Source: Cephalopachus bancanus (lineage: Eukaryota; Chordata; Mammalia; Primates; Tarsiidae). From it: 64,000 nt of DNA. The stretch is from positions 2,604,001 through 2,668,000 of the forward strand of contig JAPVLO010000233.1 of NCBI GenBank assembly GCA_027257055.1. The letters run 5' to 3'. The translations under genes and the position numbers were made by a program. Shown here piece by piece: positions 46,495 to 59,775 of this stretch. Within the stretch, counting starts at the first letter, position 1; every line of letters starts with the position of its first letter. The notes under the pieces are model-generated. The model worked only from the letters and a program-made list of their open reading frames with translations. It searched no databases and was not told where the DNA came from.

Positions 46495-46629
46495 AATATA
46501 AATTGGTGGCCGTGTGTATTGTCACTGAGCCTGGAGACAGGAGCGATGACAGCCAGGCTCCCTTCTGGGCCTGGGCCAGCTGGTGATAAGTCAGAGAACC
46601 CTTCCTCCGGGTCTTATAAGATAAAAGCC

Positions 46630-46955
46630 TTCACAGAATAATGAAAGAGTTATTCTAGCTTTCTAAGTTAAGAACTTTCTTAGATACATTTTAGAAAGAA
46701 ACATGGCCCCAACCTGTAATGCACAAGTATAACTCTGCTGTAACCTTGAGCTATGAAATAGTCAGCCAGTATGTCACTAATGAATAAGCCTTATCAGGGG
46801 ACAAGGAGGGTCAAAATGCACGAAAGGCAATGCCCCCTGCGCTCGGGGCTCAGTCTTTGGATACAGATCTGCTGAGCTGAGGCTGTCATGAATAAACGCT
46901 GTTTCCTGGCAAAGTAGCCTCGGTGTCCCGTATCTCTGTAGAGATTCCCGCTACA
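46630..46955 (+). mobile_element. Retroviral-type LTR, probably solo
   Basis: 3' half has LTR architecture: GGCTGTCATGAATAAACGCTG with a poly(A) signal, a CCTCGGTGTCCCG stretch and the terminal CCCGCTACA at 46955. No primer-binding site or internal region follows. The 5' border and TSD are not defined. Confidence 0.55.
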
Positions 46956-47248
46956 GTGACAGCTGGACTTCAGCAGCGGGCCAGAGTCGAGGTCCAGGAA
47001 GCGCCGTCCTCTGAGTAGCTGGCCCCCAGCACACGCCTCCATGTCTGATCCCGAAGGAGCGAGGTCTGGGGCAGATGGCTGCCTCCTCTTGCTCTCAGTC
47101 CCCTTTCTGGCAGTCCCTCCCCTGAGCCCTCCCCACGGGGCAGGGGGTCTTCCTGTCACCTCCTGGAGCCCTTTGCAGACCTCACGGGCAGAGAACATCA
47201 CGAACCTAACTCTGGGATCCATGAAGTCCACGTGGTGTTGGCAAAGAG
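46956..47248. other. Unassigned GC-rich DNA
   Basis: Nothing recognised. A minus-strand frame at 46794-47255 overlaps the LTR and is discounted. Confidence 0.35.
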
Positions 47249-47576
47249 ATGCCAAAGTCTGTAGAAAGTTTAAGATGGTTTATTCTTGAGCCAAACTTGA
47301 GGACTTAAACCCAGGTGCACCCACCCTTAGGAGGTCTTGAGAATGCGTGCCCACCATGGCTGCACGGAGGCCTGGTTATATACATTCTGGGAAGGTGCAA
47401 ATTGCAGGAAGCCATCAATTGATACATGTGAGGGTCTTGTAGTTTTTGGCCAAGAGACGACGGACATTTCCAGGCGGGGGCTTGTAGGTCATGGGTGGGT
47501 TCGAAGATTTCTTGACTGGTCATATATAGTACTTACCAAGAGATAAGTTCTTATCAGGAGATGGGATTAAGATGTT
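47249..47576 (-). mobile_element. Possible second LTR-like block
   Basis: Starts TGCCAAAGTCTGTAG; the antisense strand carries AATAAACCATC, a possible poly(A) signal. It ends near ATGTTTTGGC, complementary to the start (TGCCAAA). Assignment is tentative. Confidence 0.4.
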
Positions 47577-47577
47577 T

Positions 47578-47876
47578 TGGCTGATCTCGGTGCCTCAGCC
47601 TGTAATCCCAGCACTTTGGGAGGCTGAGGCGAGTAGATTGCCTGATCCCGTGGGTTTGAGACCCACCTGGGTAACTTGGTGAGACCTCGTCTCTGCAATA
47701 AATCAAAAATTAGCCGGGCGTGGTAGTGTGCACCTATGGTTCTGGCTACTTGGAAGACTGAGGCGGAAGGATCGCCGGAGCCCAGCAGGTCGAGATTGCG
47801 GTGGTCGGGACCGTGACACTGCCCTCCAACCTGGGCAACAGAGTGAGATTCCAACTTAAAAATAAAATAAAATAAA
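47578..47876 (+). mobile_element. Alu SINE, type A
   Basis: Left arm carries the paired change GTGGGTTTGAGACCCAC; tail is an AAAAT repeat. Confidence 0.93.
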
Positions 47877-48679
47877 TTCCATTGTGTCCCCTCCTGTCCT
47901 CCCCCTTCAGTGACACCACGAACTGCCCGGCACTTCAGGTCTGAGCACTTCTACCGTACCCAGCGTCACCCTCTCCCAGGCAGGACCGCGTCGTCCCTCC
48001 GTCTCCACCCAGGGTGCTGTTGGGACCCTCTGGTCTCCCTCAGTCCCCTCTGCCCCTCAGAAGTCTCCCCTGAGCCGGTCCCCTCCCCTCCACCCCCCTG
48101 CTGAGGCTTTAGCTCAGGGGTGCCACCTCTCGCCAACACATGACCCTGTCCAGAGTGACAGGGTAGACACGGGGTCACCGAGCTCTCTTGTGGGCCCCAG
48201 CTTGACCTTCCATCACCTCTGCGTCCATCTCATCTGCTCTGCTCATCACAGGATACTGTCCCCTCCCACCCCCCACCCCCTGTGTTCACTGAACTACGCC
48301 AGCACACATGAGGCCGAGGACACTGACTGGACTTGACCACTGGGGTTGTATAGACTGACAGCAGTGGGGGCGCGCCCCACTTCCTTTATCTGTGTTCCAT
48401 CCTCTGGACCAGAAGGTCAGGATGCCTTCCAGGTAGAGGTGTGCTCAAAAGGGACTGAGTAGGAGGATTCAGCCTCCTGGCGAGGGATGGGAAGAAGCCG
48501 GGTGAGGGGACACACACACAGAAGCCCGAGGTGGCCATGGGCCCGCCTGCCATGGGAAGGCCTGGGTGGGTGGAGCACAGGGGCTGCGGGTGGGGAGGGA
48601 GGGGGGCGTGGTGAGGGCCGGGACTGACAAGGACCTGCCAGGAGCTGGTGTAGAATCTGGAACAATCCAGCATGAGTCT
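47877..48679. other. Repeat-free GC-rich DNA
   Basis: C-rich (48040-48095) and G-rich (48560-48625) tracts. Overlapping frames on both strands have no domain. Confidence 0.4.
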
Positions 48680-48880
48680 AAGTGCGTGGACTTGGGGGGT
48701 CAGACTGCCTGGGTCCAAATCCAGGCCCTGCCCCTCACGGGTCTGTGATTTGGGCTGAGAATCTGAACCTCTCTGACTTCGGTTTGCTCACCTGTAAAAT
48801 GGGTGGGTCTGACGATAGATGCCTTACTGGTTGCGTGGGAATTGAACGCGCTGATCCCCAAAAAGCCGAGCAGTGAGCAC
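48680..48880 (+). mobile_element. MIR SINE
   Basis: GGTCAGACTGCCTGGGTCCAA, TTTGCTCACCTGTAAAATGGG follow MIR sense. Confidence 0.8.
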
Positions 48881-49084
48881 AGTCCCGCTGACTGGAGGAG
48901 CTCTAGTGGGCAGGGAACGCGGTCTCTCACTGGGCCTTTGAGGCCACTTACCAGCCTCCAGGGACGGGCAGCGGTGGCTGGCCCAGCGTGGTGGTGGGGA
49001 GACGCAGGGCGTGGGCAGACTGGGGCTGGGGTGAGAACGAGCAGGACCGGGGATGGATCTGGTGTGGGGTCGGGGTGCAGGGAG

Positions 49085-49210
49085 GGAAACTGACGCTCAG
49101 GCATGAGGCTTTGGAAACAGGGAGTGTGCGAGCATTTCTGTGACGTGCCCAAGGTCACAGGTGCGAGTGGCCGAACTGGAATCTCGGTCAAGTCTGCTCT
49201 GACAGCAGGG
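49085..49210 (-). mobile_element. MIR SINE
   Basis: GAAACTGACGCTCAGGCATG, GTGCCCAAGGTCACAGGTGC, GAACTGGAATCTCGGTCAAG follow MIR antisense. Confidence 0.65.
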
Positions 49211-51039
49211 GCGCTGCTGTTGGTCTACACAGGCTCAGCTCCCGGGATCATTGCTCTTCCGCAGAGGGACCTGGGGATGCCCGGTGAGTCAGAGGCGTCC
49301 TGGCAGGCGCGCCTTCATTTTCAGAGAATCTGCAGGTCAAGTGGTTTTCTGGGGCCCACACAGCCAGAGAGGGGGGGGTGTCAGGGGTGGGGGCTGCATC
49401 TGGCGGCCCAGGTGGGTGGCCCTCCTTGTTCCAGGCCTTTCTGAGAGGCTCTTCACGCTCTTCTGTGATAAACAACCCACTTCTTCCTTCCAGCAGGGAC
49501 GTATCCAAGGGGGGGCCGCTCCTGGGTCCCTTCTGGCATGTTGAAGCCATCTGCCTGCAGGGCAGGGAAGTTGGTGGTTGGGGGCCCGCTGACCCCGAGG
49601 GCTGTGGTAGGGTGGCCTCAGGCCCTGCACCGGTCTCGAGGGAATGGCGTGGTCACCCGTAGGAGCTCTCGGGGACCGAGCTGCATCCCCGTGACAGAGT
49701 CCCCTCCCAGTTTCCCATCTGTAGAATTGAGTGTGATCTTCAAAGTCCGCGGAGGTCCCATACCACGGGGCTCCCTGCAGAGTGCACGTGGGCTGACCTG
49801 GGCCCTTCCTTCATCACAGCGCACTGTCGCTGCGACACGCGGACCCTCCGTCTCCATGCTTGGCTCGTTGTGGCGTGTGCCCTCTCTCCAGGTTGTCATG
49901 ACAATTTTCACTGAGAAGCTGCTTCTGGAGAGGAAGCCTGAAAAGAAATGGCGGGAGGGGGGGTGCTTGTTCTCAAGCCCAGGCCCAGGAAGCTGTGGGT
50001 TTCACTGGCATAAATATTGCTGTCCTCGACACTGGCTTGCTGCCGGGAACTTTGCCATTACCCGGCGACAGGGCACAAAGTCCAGAGCCCAGCACACCAT
50101 CCGAATTATAATAATAATGATAAGGACAATTAAATGGAAGCCTTCGGAGGCAGGGCCCCTCCAGCACAATGGAGAATAGGTGCCATTATTCCGGCAATAC
50201 AGGGGCAGCGCCGTCTTGGGGGTGGCCAGCTCTATCCCGATGACACCTCACTCACCACCCCTTTGTCAATGTCCATCTGGCCATGCAGTACCTTTCTCCC
50301 CAGATCTCAGCCATCTGCCCAGCACTGTCTCACTATTCCTTGCAAACAACCCTGTGTAAATAAGAAGAAATGAAAGGTTCACACGCCCATTCCACAGATT
50401 AGTCTCTGAGTTCCTCAGTAAGCAGTGAGAAAACCCAGGGAAGTGACCCTCTGGTAAATGTGCTCTACAGAAGAGCTGGACCCCGAAACTCTGTTTTGGG
50501 CAAACCAAGGTGGTAAAATTACATATTTGTTGAGATTTCTATATTTGCTTATTTTTCTTTCAGCATTAATGAACCGGTGTATGTTTATTTTAGTAAATCT
50601 GAAAAATAGAAAAAGACCTGAAAGAAAAGTAAAAATCATCCCCAAACCCAATGCCTGGGTTTAATCCTAATTCTACGGGAGGAAGGGTTTGATCTATAAA
50701 TGGTGTCTTGTCCACCAAGCTCAGCAATTGACACAGGTTGGGTTTGGTGGGTCTGGAGGCTGTCTGAGGGCTGCCTGGGTGCAGTTGTCTTCATGGCCCT
50801 TCCTGGCTGAATACAGACCCCTGGAGGGTCATGTCTGAGACCACACAGCTCCCAGACCTCCTCCTTGCGTGGCGCTGTGTGTTTAACGCTAGAAGTTCAA
50901 GATCTGCTGAGCTTCAGCTCATTAGATCTCAGGGACAAAAGCACAAACCACAGTTCCTTGCCAGTGTCTCAATTCATCCATCCAACATGTGCAAGGACAC
51001 TGTGAGGACAGAGAGATAGAGATGTGTAGGCCTTACTCT
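49211..51039. other. Largely repeat-free DNA
   Basis: About 1.8 kb in which I recognise no Alu, L1 or LTR. The longest non-repeat open frame of the window lies here (49538-50179, plus). 50340-50420 faintly resembles MIR; 50520-50650 is A/T-rich and may be an old repeat. No promoter or exon can be supported. Confidence 0.4.
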
Positions 51040-51327
51040 CTTTCTTTTTTTTGGAGTTGGCATCTCACTCTGACACCTAGGCATGCAGAGGCAGGCTCAC
51101 AGCCACTGCAGCCTTGAGCTGCTGGGCTCAGGCGATCCTTCCACCTCAGCCTTCCAAGTAGCTGGAAGCAGGTGGATACCATCATGCCTGGCTAATTTTC
51201 TGATTTGTTGTAGAGATGAGGTCTTGCCAAGTTTCCCAGCCTGATCTCAAACCCTGAGCTTAAGGCAATCTTCTCGCCTCCACCTCCCAAAGTGTGGGGA
51301 TGACAAGCGTGAGCCACCATGCCTGGC
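51040..51327 (-). mobile_element. Alu SINE, type I
   Basis: Worn copy flanked by GGCCTTACT and GGCCTTATT. Confidence 0.88.
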
Positions 51328-51489
51328 TGGCCTTATTTGTAAGGTGCTTGCAGACTAGCCTGGGAAACATGCTGCAATCAGTGAGGTAGACGATGTTCAG
51401 CAACACATTTCATCTCACAGCTGAGCAGGCAGAGGTAGGAATGCAATGTGGTTGTCGGGGTCAGGATGTAGCAAGTCCCAATGTCAAGA

Positions 51490-52030
51490 TCCAACATCAG
51501 GTGATCGACAGCCGCCAACATAGTCCCCAGGGATCCCTTCTCCTGATATTTGCACCTTGTTTTAATCTCGTCACGCTGCAGCAGGGCTGGTCTTTGAGGC
51601 CAGATACGGTATAGCTGATGATATGCGACTTCCAGGGCTCGGTGGGAAGGGCCTCGAGTCTTCTGTCTCGTCCTATGGATTGCTTGTTCCGGGGAAAGTC
51701 AGCCAGTATATCGCATGGGACCTCAAATAGACCCGTACAGAGGCTGCCATGGACAGAACTGAGGCCTTCTGCTTGCAGCCAACACCAACTTGTCAGCCGT
51801 GTAGACAAGCCACCTTGGGAGAGGATCCTCCAGGCCCAGTTGAGCCTTTGGTTGAGACCACGGCCCTGGCCGACGTCTGACTGTATCCCTGAACTACAGC
51901 CCCCAGCCAAGACACTCCTGGATTTCTGACCCACAAAAACAGTGACACATATAAATAAAGCACTCTTGCTTTGTTTAAGTCACTAAGTGTGAGGATGATT
52001 TGTTATGTAGCATCAGACAACAAATATGGT
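51490..52030 (+). mobile_element. MLT1C-like LTR, decayed
   Basis: TGATATGCGACTTCCAGGGCT, CAGTTGAGCCTTTGGTTGAG, TGTTTAAGTCACTAAGTGTG and TTGTTATGTAGCATCAGACA follow the MLT1C order in sense. Low-identity 5' part. Confidence 0.75.
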
Positions 52031-52064
52031 AGCTCTTGCTTCTCTCCTAAGAAGAGCTCTGACC

Positions 52065-52315
52065 ATATATAGAGTGCTTCTTCTGCGCCATGCACTAGGC
52101 TGGGAATTTACATTCATAATCTGATTTAATCCTCACAACAGCAAGACCATGATGCCTCCGAGGAGAGCATCATTTTTTATTTCAACCTGGCAGATGAGGA
52201 TGTGAGAGCAGAGAGGGGAAGGAGCTTGCCCAAGGGCAGGCGACTGTGGCAAGGCAGTGTCTGCACTTGAACTTGGTGCTGCCTGATCCAAAGCCCAAGC
52301 ACTTAACCACACGCT
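52065..52315 (-). mobile_element. MIR SINE, nearly full length
   Basis: TGATTTAATCCTCACAACAGC, CCTGGCAGATGAGGATGTGA, GGAGCTTGCCCAAGGGCAGG follow MIR antisense. Confidence 0.85.
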
Positions 52316-52334
52316 TATCATATTTTCTCATCAA

Positions 52335-52400
52335 TGTTCGATCCAGAAAATATTTATTGAGAACCTGCTATGTGCCATGCACACTGCCAGGCCCCAGCGT
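52335..52400 (-). mobile_element. L2 scrap
   Basis: TATTTATTGAGAACCTGCTA and TGTGCCATGCACACTGCCAG match the L2 terminus in antisense. Confidence 0.6.
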
Positions 52401-52886
52401 ATGAGACGTGCCCCGTGGTGCTGGGGGTGGGTTCTGGCAGCTTCAGCATAGCTGGTGGCCCCTCAGTGCAGGGTCCAGACCCTTTTCAAGTGCATACCCA
52501 CTCCACCCCTGCTTTCCTCATGTTCTTCTACTAGACTCCGGGCTGCTCACTCCTTGGGTCTCTTTCCCTGGACTCTCCCTGACTTCCAGCAGACAGACAG
52601 AGCTTCTCTGTCCCCAAAGACATGCCCACAGGCCTATCCTTGTAATGGGTGATGGGTTTTCTAGCTAATCACTGCTGGACAGACAAAACAGTCAGCTCAA
52701 TTGAACGGTGTGCTGGAGGGTGAAGAGAGCTGTGGAAGAAGGGGGACGCAGAGCAGACCAGCAGGGGCTAGGCATGCTGGGGAGGGTGGGGACAGGCTTT
52801 GGCATGAATACATTGACCAGTGGAGCACTCATATGAAAGGGGAGGGGTAGAGAGGGCCGACTACCCCTGCTTGCCCAGGACTGAGG
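52401..52886. other. Unassigned DNA
   Basis: Nothing recognised. Confidence 0.4.
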
Positions 52887-52901
52887 GGATGTGGGAGTTT
52901 C

Positions 52902-53191
52902 TTTTTTTTCTTTTTGAGTTGAAGTCTCATTCTGTCCACCAGGCTGGAGTGCAGTGGCACGCTCACGGCCACCCCAGCCTCGACCTGCTGAGCTCTGGCC
53001 ATCCTTCCACCTCAGCCTTCCAAGTAGCCGGAACTACAGGCACATGCTATCATGCCCAGATAATTTTTTATTTTATTGTAGAGATGAGGTCTTGCCAAGT
53101 TGCCTAGGCTGGTCTCGAACCCGCTGGCTCAGACAATCCACTCGCCTCGGCCTCCCAAAGTACTGGGATGACAGGCTGAGCCACCGAGCCT
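52902..53191 (-). mobile_element. Alu SINE, type I, with TSD
   Basis: GGATGTGGGAGTTTC (52887-52901) / GGATGTGGAAGTTTC (53192-53206). Confidence 0.94.
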
Positions 53192-53220
53192 GGATGTGGA
53201 AGTTTCAATGCGAAAGCCTA

Positions 53221-53522
<302 letters not shown>

Positions 53523-53990
53523 GAGGTTTGCCTAAGCTTGGGAGGTTGAGTCTCTGGTCCAACCACTGCCAGTTCATCTTCCCGAAGAGGATCTTGGAGG
53601 TTCCTTGGTGCCAGGCCACTCAGTAGTCCTCCCTTCGCTCAGGAGGACACAGGCGTAAGCCGGATTCTCCTTGTGACAGGCCTACCCTGTCTGTGCTGGA
53701 TGGTAGCTCTTCAGCAGAATGTTCTGAAGTGGTCTGTGGGCTCCGGCTTAGGTGACCAGGCCATATGAAAGAGGGGGTGTATTGTGTTTATTTGCTATAT
53801 TAGGACTTTGAGAATTCAAGGCATCTTCCTTGCACCCTAGAAAAAAAATAGGTGCCAAGACTTCCTGGCATCAGGAATTTGGAAATATTTGTTTCATCCC
53901 CATGTTTGACGCTCATTCCTTCTCCATCTGAACAACCCCCCATGATGGTAGAGGAGAAGAGAAACTGTCAGTTAAGATGTCCTCAGCCAG
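53523..53990. other. Unassigned DNA
   Basis: Nothing recognised. Confidence 0.4.
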
Positions 53991-54282
53991 GCCGGGTGCA
54001 GGGTCTCACACCTGTAATCCCAGCCCTTTGGGAGGCCAAGGTGGGAAGATTGCTTGAGCCCAGGAGTTCAAGACCAGCCTAGGCAACATAGTGAGACCGC
54101 ATGTCTACAAAAGATTTTTAAAAAATTAAGCTGGTGTGGTGGTGGGTGCCTGTAGTCCCAGCGACTCAGGAGGCTGAGTCAGGAGGATCAGCTGAGCCCC
54201 GGAGGCCAGGTGCGGTGAGCTGTGACTATGCCACTGCACTCCAGCCTGGATGACAGAGTGAGATCCCAACTCAAAAAAAAAA
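53991..54282 (+). mobile_element. Alu SINE, type O
   Basis: Two-armed with an A-tail of 11. Confidence 0.92.
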
Positions 54283-55367
54283 AGTGATGTAAGACACCTG
54301 CAGCCTGGTCCCTCCCCTCACGGTCAATCTGTGAGGCAGAGGCTGAGTTTCGCAGAGTCCTGGTTTTTGTTGGAACATTCTCAGGTCAAGAGGGATTAGG
54401 ATGTATTCAGATTGCAGATTGCAGATTCTCTGGGGTCTTTGTGTAAGTTCAGGGAGGGCTGAGCTCTTTTAAACACATGTCAATGAAACCCAAGCTTTCC
54501 TGAACCGTGCTTGGCCATAGTAGAGGCTTAATAAGAACTTGTTGGAATGAACTCCATGTACAGACTCTGTGACTGGGACGGGCCCTCAGAGCCCGCTGTA
54601 AGGTGAGCATCAGTGGGTCCTCCTCGCAGGTAGGCAGCTCAGAGACTTGCCTCCCTGCCTGACCTCCCCAGGGGCCAACTCCTCATCCCGGTCTCGGTCT
54701 CGCTGTCCCCTGACTGTGCATTGGATGCTTCCCAAACTCCCCCAGGGCAGCCCCTGCTATGAATGTTTAATAAACATTGGTGGGTCCATTGAAGGAATGA
54801 ATGAATGAGTGAGGTAACCTCTCCTTGGCCAACCAAGAGTCGACCAAGGTGGGTAAGGGAGGCAGCTCCTCACTCAGACTTGGGAGATGGAGGATGTCGG
54901 GTTCTTTATATTTTGTACAAATCCTGCTTCTCAGAATGTGAAACATGAGTCTGTCTCTGTGGTTCCTGCCTCAGCACCCCCCCTACCTCTTCCCATCGCT
55001 GGGTGAGGATTGCCATCGGCGAGGAGCGCTGGCCAGCCTAGCTGACGAGTGGTCCCCTGTGCCATGCACGAGGCCCTGGCAGTTCTGCGTGCCAGGCTTT
55101 TGCTTCCTGAGCATCTGGAGAGGCTCCATCACTTAACGGAGGGAGCCTTCTGGAGTGACAGCGGCATCTCCGCGCCAGGAAGTCCCTCCGCCCAGAACGT
55201 ATGGTGCGTGTCCAAGGGCTCCCAGGGTACCTGTGGTCATGCCAGTTTGCAATAATTAAGCAGTGAGACCCAGGTGGATGGTTCGCCGTTGCTGCATGGC
55301 AGCCAGATGCCCGGGAGTGTGGAGAGGGTGAACCGTGGCCCAGTGCACTGCTCTCTGCCTCGCACTG
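54283..55367 (+). other. Mostly unassigned, two L2-like ends
   Basis: 54508-54555 (AGTAGAGGCTTAATAAGAAC) and 54740-54812 (TAATAAACATTGGTGGGTCC, AATGAATGAATGAG) resemble L2 3' ends in sense. CAGATTG is tandem three times at about 54411. Otherwise nothing recognised. Confidence 0.45.
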
Positions 55368-55379
55368 AAAACTGTCTTG

Positions 55380-55966
55380 TGATATGGACTTTGCAGCAAC
55401 TTGGATGGATTTAGTCGATCACACTCAGTGATCTATCAGAGAAACAAAGAACAGAGTACCACATGTTCTCACTCATAAGCGGACCCTGGACATTTACCAT
55501 AAAACTATAAAAAGGGGATTGGCAGCCAGACTCGTGGCTTAGCCTGTAATCCCAGCACTTTGGGAGGCCGAGGTGAGTGGATTGCCTGAGCCCGCGGGTT
55601 CGAGACCCGCCTAGGCCACTTGGTGAGGCCTCGTCTCTCCAATAAATCAAAAATTAGCTGGGCGTGGTAGCGCATGCCTGTAGTTCCAGCTACTTGGAAG
55701 GCTGAGGTGGAAGGATTGCGGAGCCCAGCAGTCGAGGCTGTGGTGGCCAGGAGTGGCCACTGCACTCCAGTCTGGGCAACAGAGTGAGACTCCGACACAC
55801 AAAAAAGGAGGGGGATTGGCAGTAGCGGGATACACAACATCAATAAGGGTATTTGACCTCAAATCAGGCAAAGTGGGAACCAAAGGGAGGCCCGAACTTT
55901 ACCTATATGATGACCACCTGTATACCTAATCCTGAACTGTACCCCACATCTTTAAGATATAAAATA
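55380..55966 (+). mobile_element. 5'-truncated L1 3' end with TSD, split by an Alu
   Basis: L1 sense sequence at 55380-55525 and 55811-55966: ATCTATCAGAGAAACAAAGA, ATGTTCTCACTCATAAGCGG, CTCAAATCAGGCAAAGTGG, TACCTATATGATGACCACCT, then AAAATAAAAA. TSD AAAACTGTCTTG at 55368-55379 and 55967-55978, exact. About 300 bp of L1 after removing the Alu. Confidence 0.93.
55526..55810 (+). mobile_element. Alu SINE, type A, nested in L1, with TSD
   Basis: GGGGATTGGCAG at 55514-55525 and 55811-55822, exact. Left arm GCGGGTTCGAGACCCGC. Confidence 0.96.
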
Positions 55967-55978
55967 AAAACTGTCTTG

Positions 55979-56324
55979 CGGAAACTGTAAAGTCATCAGT
56001 GACAAGCAGAGAAGAGGATTCTGATGGTGATTTGAGGCTCACTCCGAGGGCTTGCACGTATCATCCCTTCTGCCATGACAGCATCTCAGGAAGGCAGGGC
56101 TTGGCCCAGCCTCTGCCTTCCATCATCTGGACAGACAGCCTGCCACCCAGAGCCTGGGATTCAGCCAAAGGGTGTCTGCACGGTGGACCTGCGAACGCAG
56201 ATGGTATCATTGTTTTAAATCCTGGTGTCCACCTCAAGACTCTGCCTTTGCCCTGTGCTCAGGGGATGCCCACGAGCGCCAGGCCCTGGGCAAGTCCTTC
56301 CCAGACTTCACTTGTTTCAAGTCT
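55979..56324. other. Unassigned DNA
   Basis: Nothing recognised. Confidence 0.4.
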
Positions 56325-56485
56325 CATAGCGGCTCTGCGATAGAGGGATTTATTGTCCCATTCCACGACAAAACACCGCGGCTCAGAGGTGCTGAATGAT
56401 TTACGCGGGTCACAGAGCTAGTCAATGCAGAGGAGGGAGTGGAGTCCAGGTCTGCTGGACTCCAAAGCCTGGGCTCTCAGTGACC
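56325..56485 (-). mobile_element. MIR SINE
   Basis: GTCACAGAGCTAGTCAATGC and the preceding CGGCTCAGAGGTGCTGAATG follow MIR antisense. Confidence 0.75.
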
Positions 56486-56533
56486 ACAATTTCCTGCCTC
56501 CTTTAAACAACAAAAGTGGGCTTTAGGACTGGG

Positions 56534-56960
56534 TGTTGTGTTGTTTCCTGTAACAAAGTGCCCCAAGTTAGATGGCTTTAAACCACAGAAATGTATTACC
56601 TCACAGTTCTGGTGGCTAGAAGTCCAAGATCAAGGTGTCTGCAGGGCCATGCTCCGGAAGGTTCCAGAGGAGAATCTTTCCCCTGCTCCCACTCTAAGCT
56701 TCCTGAATGGCCAGCAGTCCCTGGCGTTCTTGGCTCACAGCTGGGTCACCCCAAGGCATCTCCCTGCGTGGGTCTGTCCTATAAGGCCATCTTCCTATCA
56801 GGACACTGGGTGCAGCGCCCACCCTGCTCCAGGATGACCATGTTTAATCTAACTAATTACATCTGCAACGACCCTATTTCCAAATGATGTTACATTCCGA
56901 GAAACTGGGGGTCAGGATTCCAACATACCTACTTCAGGGCACACGATTTATTCCATAAGA
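56534..56960 (-). mobile_element. MLT1 (MaLR) LTR
   Basis: Starts TGTGTTGTTTCCTGTAACAAAG-like, contains CACAGTTCTGGTGGCTAGAA, TCTAACTAATTACATCTGCA, GAAACTGGGGGTCAGGATTC and ends near TTATTCCATAAGA. A second antisense MLT1, distinct from the 35.5 kb copy. Confidence 0.75.
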
Positions 56961-57442
56961 GTTGGTATCATTGTTTTAGATCTACACTGAACATAAAGCA
57001 AGGGGGGTATGACTTCGACTGAGAGCCAGATGCATGTCACACCACCCTAAGGAAAAGGCTGGAGAGTGGCCCCATCAGCAAGGGCCATTTCTTAAAAGGG
57101 CCACAGCGGCCTCTTTCCTGGACCTCACAAACACAAACCAGCTGGCCACCTGTGGCCACAGCCAGGACCTGGACCAGGGCTTCCCAGAGTGCCTCAAACC
57201 TCCCAGTTCTGCAATGTCTGCCTGGTTACATTTGATGCAACGGCCACGATCTCTCTCTCCAACTGCCCCTTCCCCCACCACCAAAAAAATAAAAGATCTC
57301 AAAAACCCAGACATGAAAAACACCCTCATGAGGGTAGAGATGCCTTTATCAGAACAGCAATTTGAAGAGAAGCAACGGGCGACGTGGAGATTGCTCAGGA
57401 GTGAAAGGGAAGCCGAGACAGGGTGACCCTCTTGGTGACATG
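56961..57442. other. Unassigned DNA
   Basis: Frames at 57034-57449 on both strands have no recognisable domain. Confidence 0.4.
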
Positions 57443-57443
57443 A

Positions 57444-57877
<434 letters not shown>

Positions 57878-58069
57878 AATTCATCTTATTAAGGAGTAAG
57901 GAAAGAGTTTGCTTGGCAATTCATCACCAAAGAGTTCTTCCTGGAGCTGGCAAAAACAGGAGACACCAAAAGGAAGGCATGTTGGAAGGGGCCGTGATGG
58001 CAGGTGTGGGCGAGGATCTTGACGGAGGCCGGGAAGATGGGGAAGGTTAAAAAAATACCGGTGGTCAGC

Positions 58070-58356
58070 CAGGCTCGGTGGCTCAGCCTGTAATCCCGCG
58101 CCTTTGGGAGGCTGAGGTGAGCGGATTGCCTGAGCCCGCGGGTTCGAGACCCGCCTGGGCAGCGAGACCTCATCTCTACAATAAAAATCAAAAAATCAGC
58201 CGGGCATGGTAGCGCGCACCTGTAATTCCGGCTACTCGGAAGGCTGAGGCGGAAGTCTCGCCGGAGCCCAGCAGGTCGAGGCTGCGGTGGCCGGGAGCAC
58301 CCACTGCACTCCAGGCTGGGCGACAGAGTGAGACTCCAACTCAAAAAAAAAAAAAA
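58070..58356 (+). mobile_element. Alu SINE, type A-del, with TSD
   Basis: AAAATACCGGTGGTCA before and AAAATACCAGTGTCA after. GCGGGTTCGAGACCCGC; GGGCAGCGAGACC deletion. Confidence 0.95.
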
Positions 58357-58682
58357 AATACCAGTGTCAGGCTGCACCCCACACGAGTGATATCTGACTC
58401 TTTGGGACGGGACCCAAGGATCTGCATTTTTTAAAAGCTCCCTTGGTGATTCCAATATGCGGCCGGGTGAGAAACACTGAGCTGTCGGGTCTCGGGAAGC
58501 CCCTTAACCTTCCCCCACCAGGCCAGAGACAGGCGGGAGGAACAACCCAGCACTTCAGCCGCTGTGACTTCCAGATTGTTCCCGCTCACCCAGGACAGCC
58601 AAGGAGAACTTCTTATTGGTGTGTCCCATTTCCCTGGTGTTGGGGTGAAACAAGGGATTCTGAAAAAGAGAGTCTTTGAGAT
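58357..58682. other. Unassigned DNA
   Basis: Nothing recognised. Confidence 0.4.
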
Positions 58683-59667
<985 letters not shown>

Positions 59668-59775
59668 GTCTTGCCAAGTTGCCCAGGCTGGTCTTGAACC
59701 CCTGGTCTCAGGCAGTCCTCTCGTCTCCGCCTCCCCAAATGCTGGGATGACAGGTGTAAGCCACCGTGCCCGGTC
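59668..59775 (-). mobile_element. Alu left-arm fragment, type I
   Basis: TCTTGCCAAGTTGCCCAGG to GCCACCGTGCCCGGTC; no T-tail or right arm. Confidence 0.85.

Noticed and set aside
46794..47255. 153-codon minus-strand frame
   Set aside because: Overlaps the retroviral-type LTR in antisense and GC-rich flank; no domain.
57889..58455. 188-codon minus-strand open frame
   Set aside because: It is a read-through of the type A-del Alu and its flanks; the peptide is the familiar Alu antisense translation ([17 protein letters not shown]).
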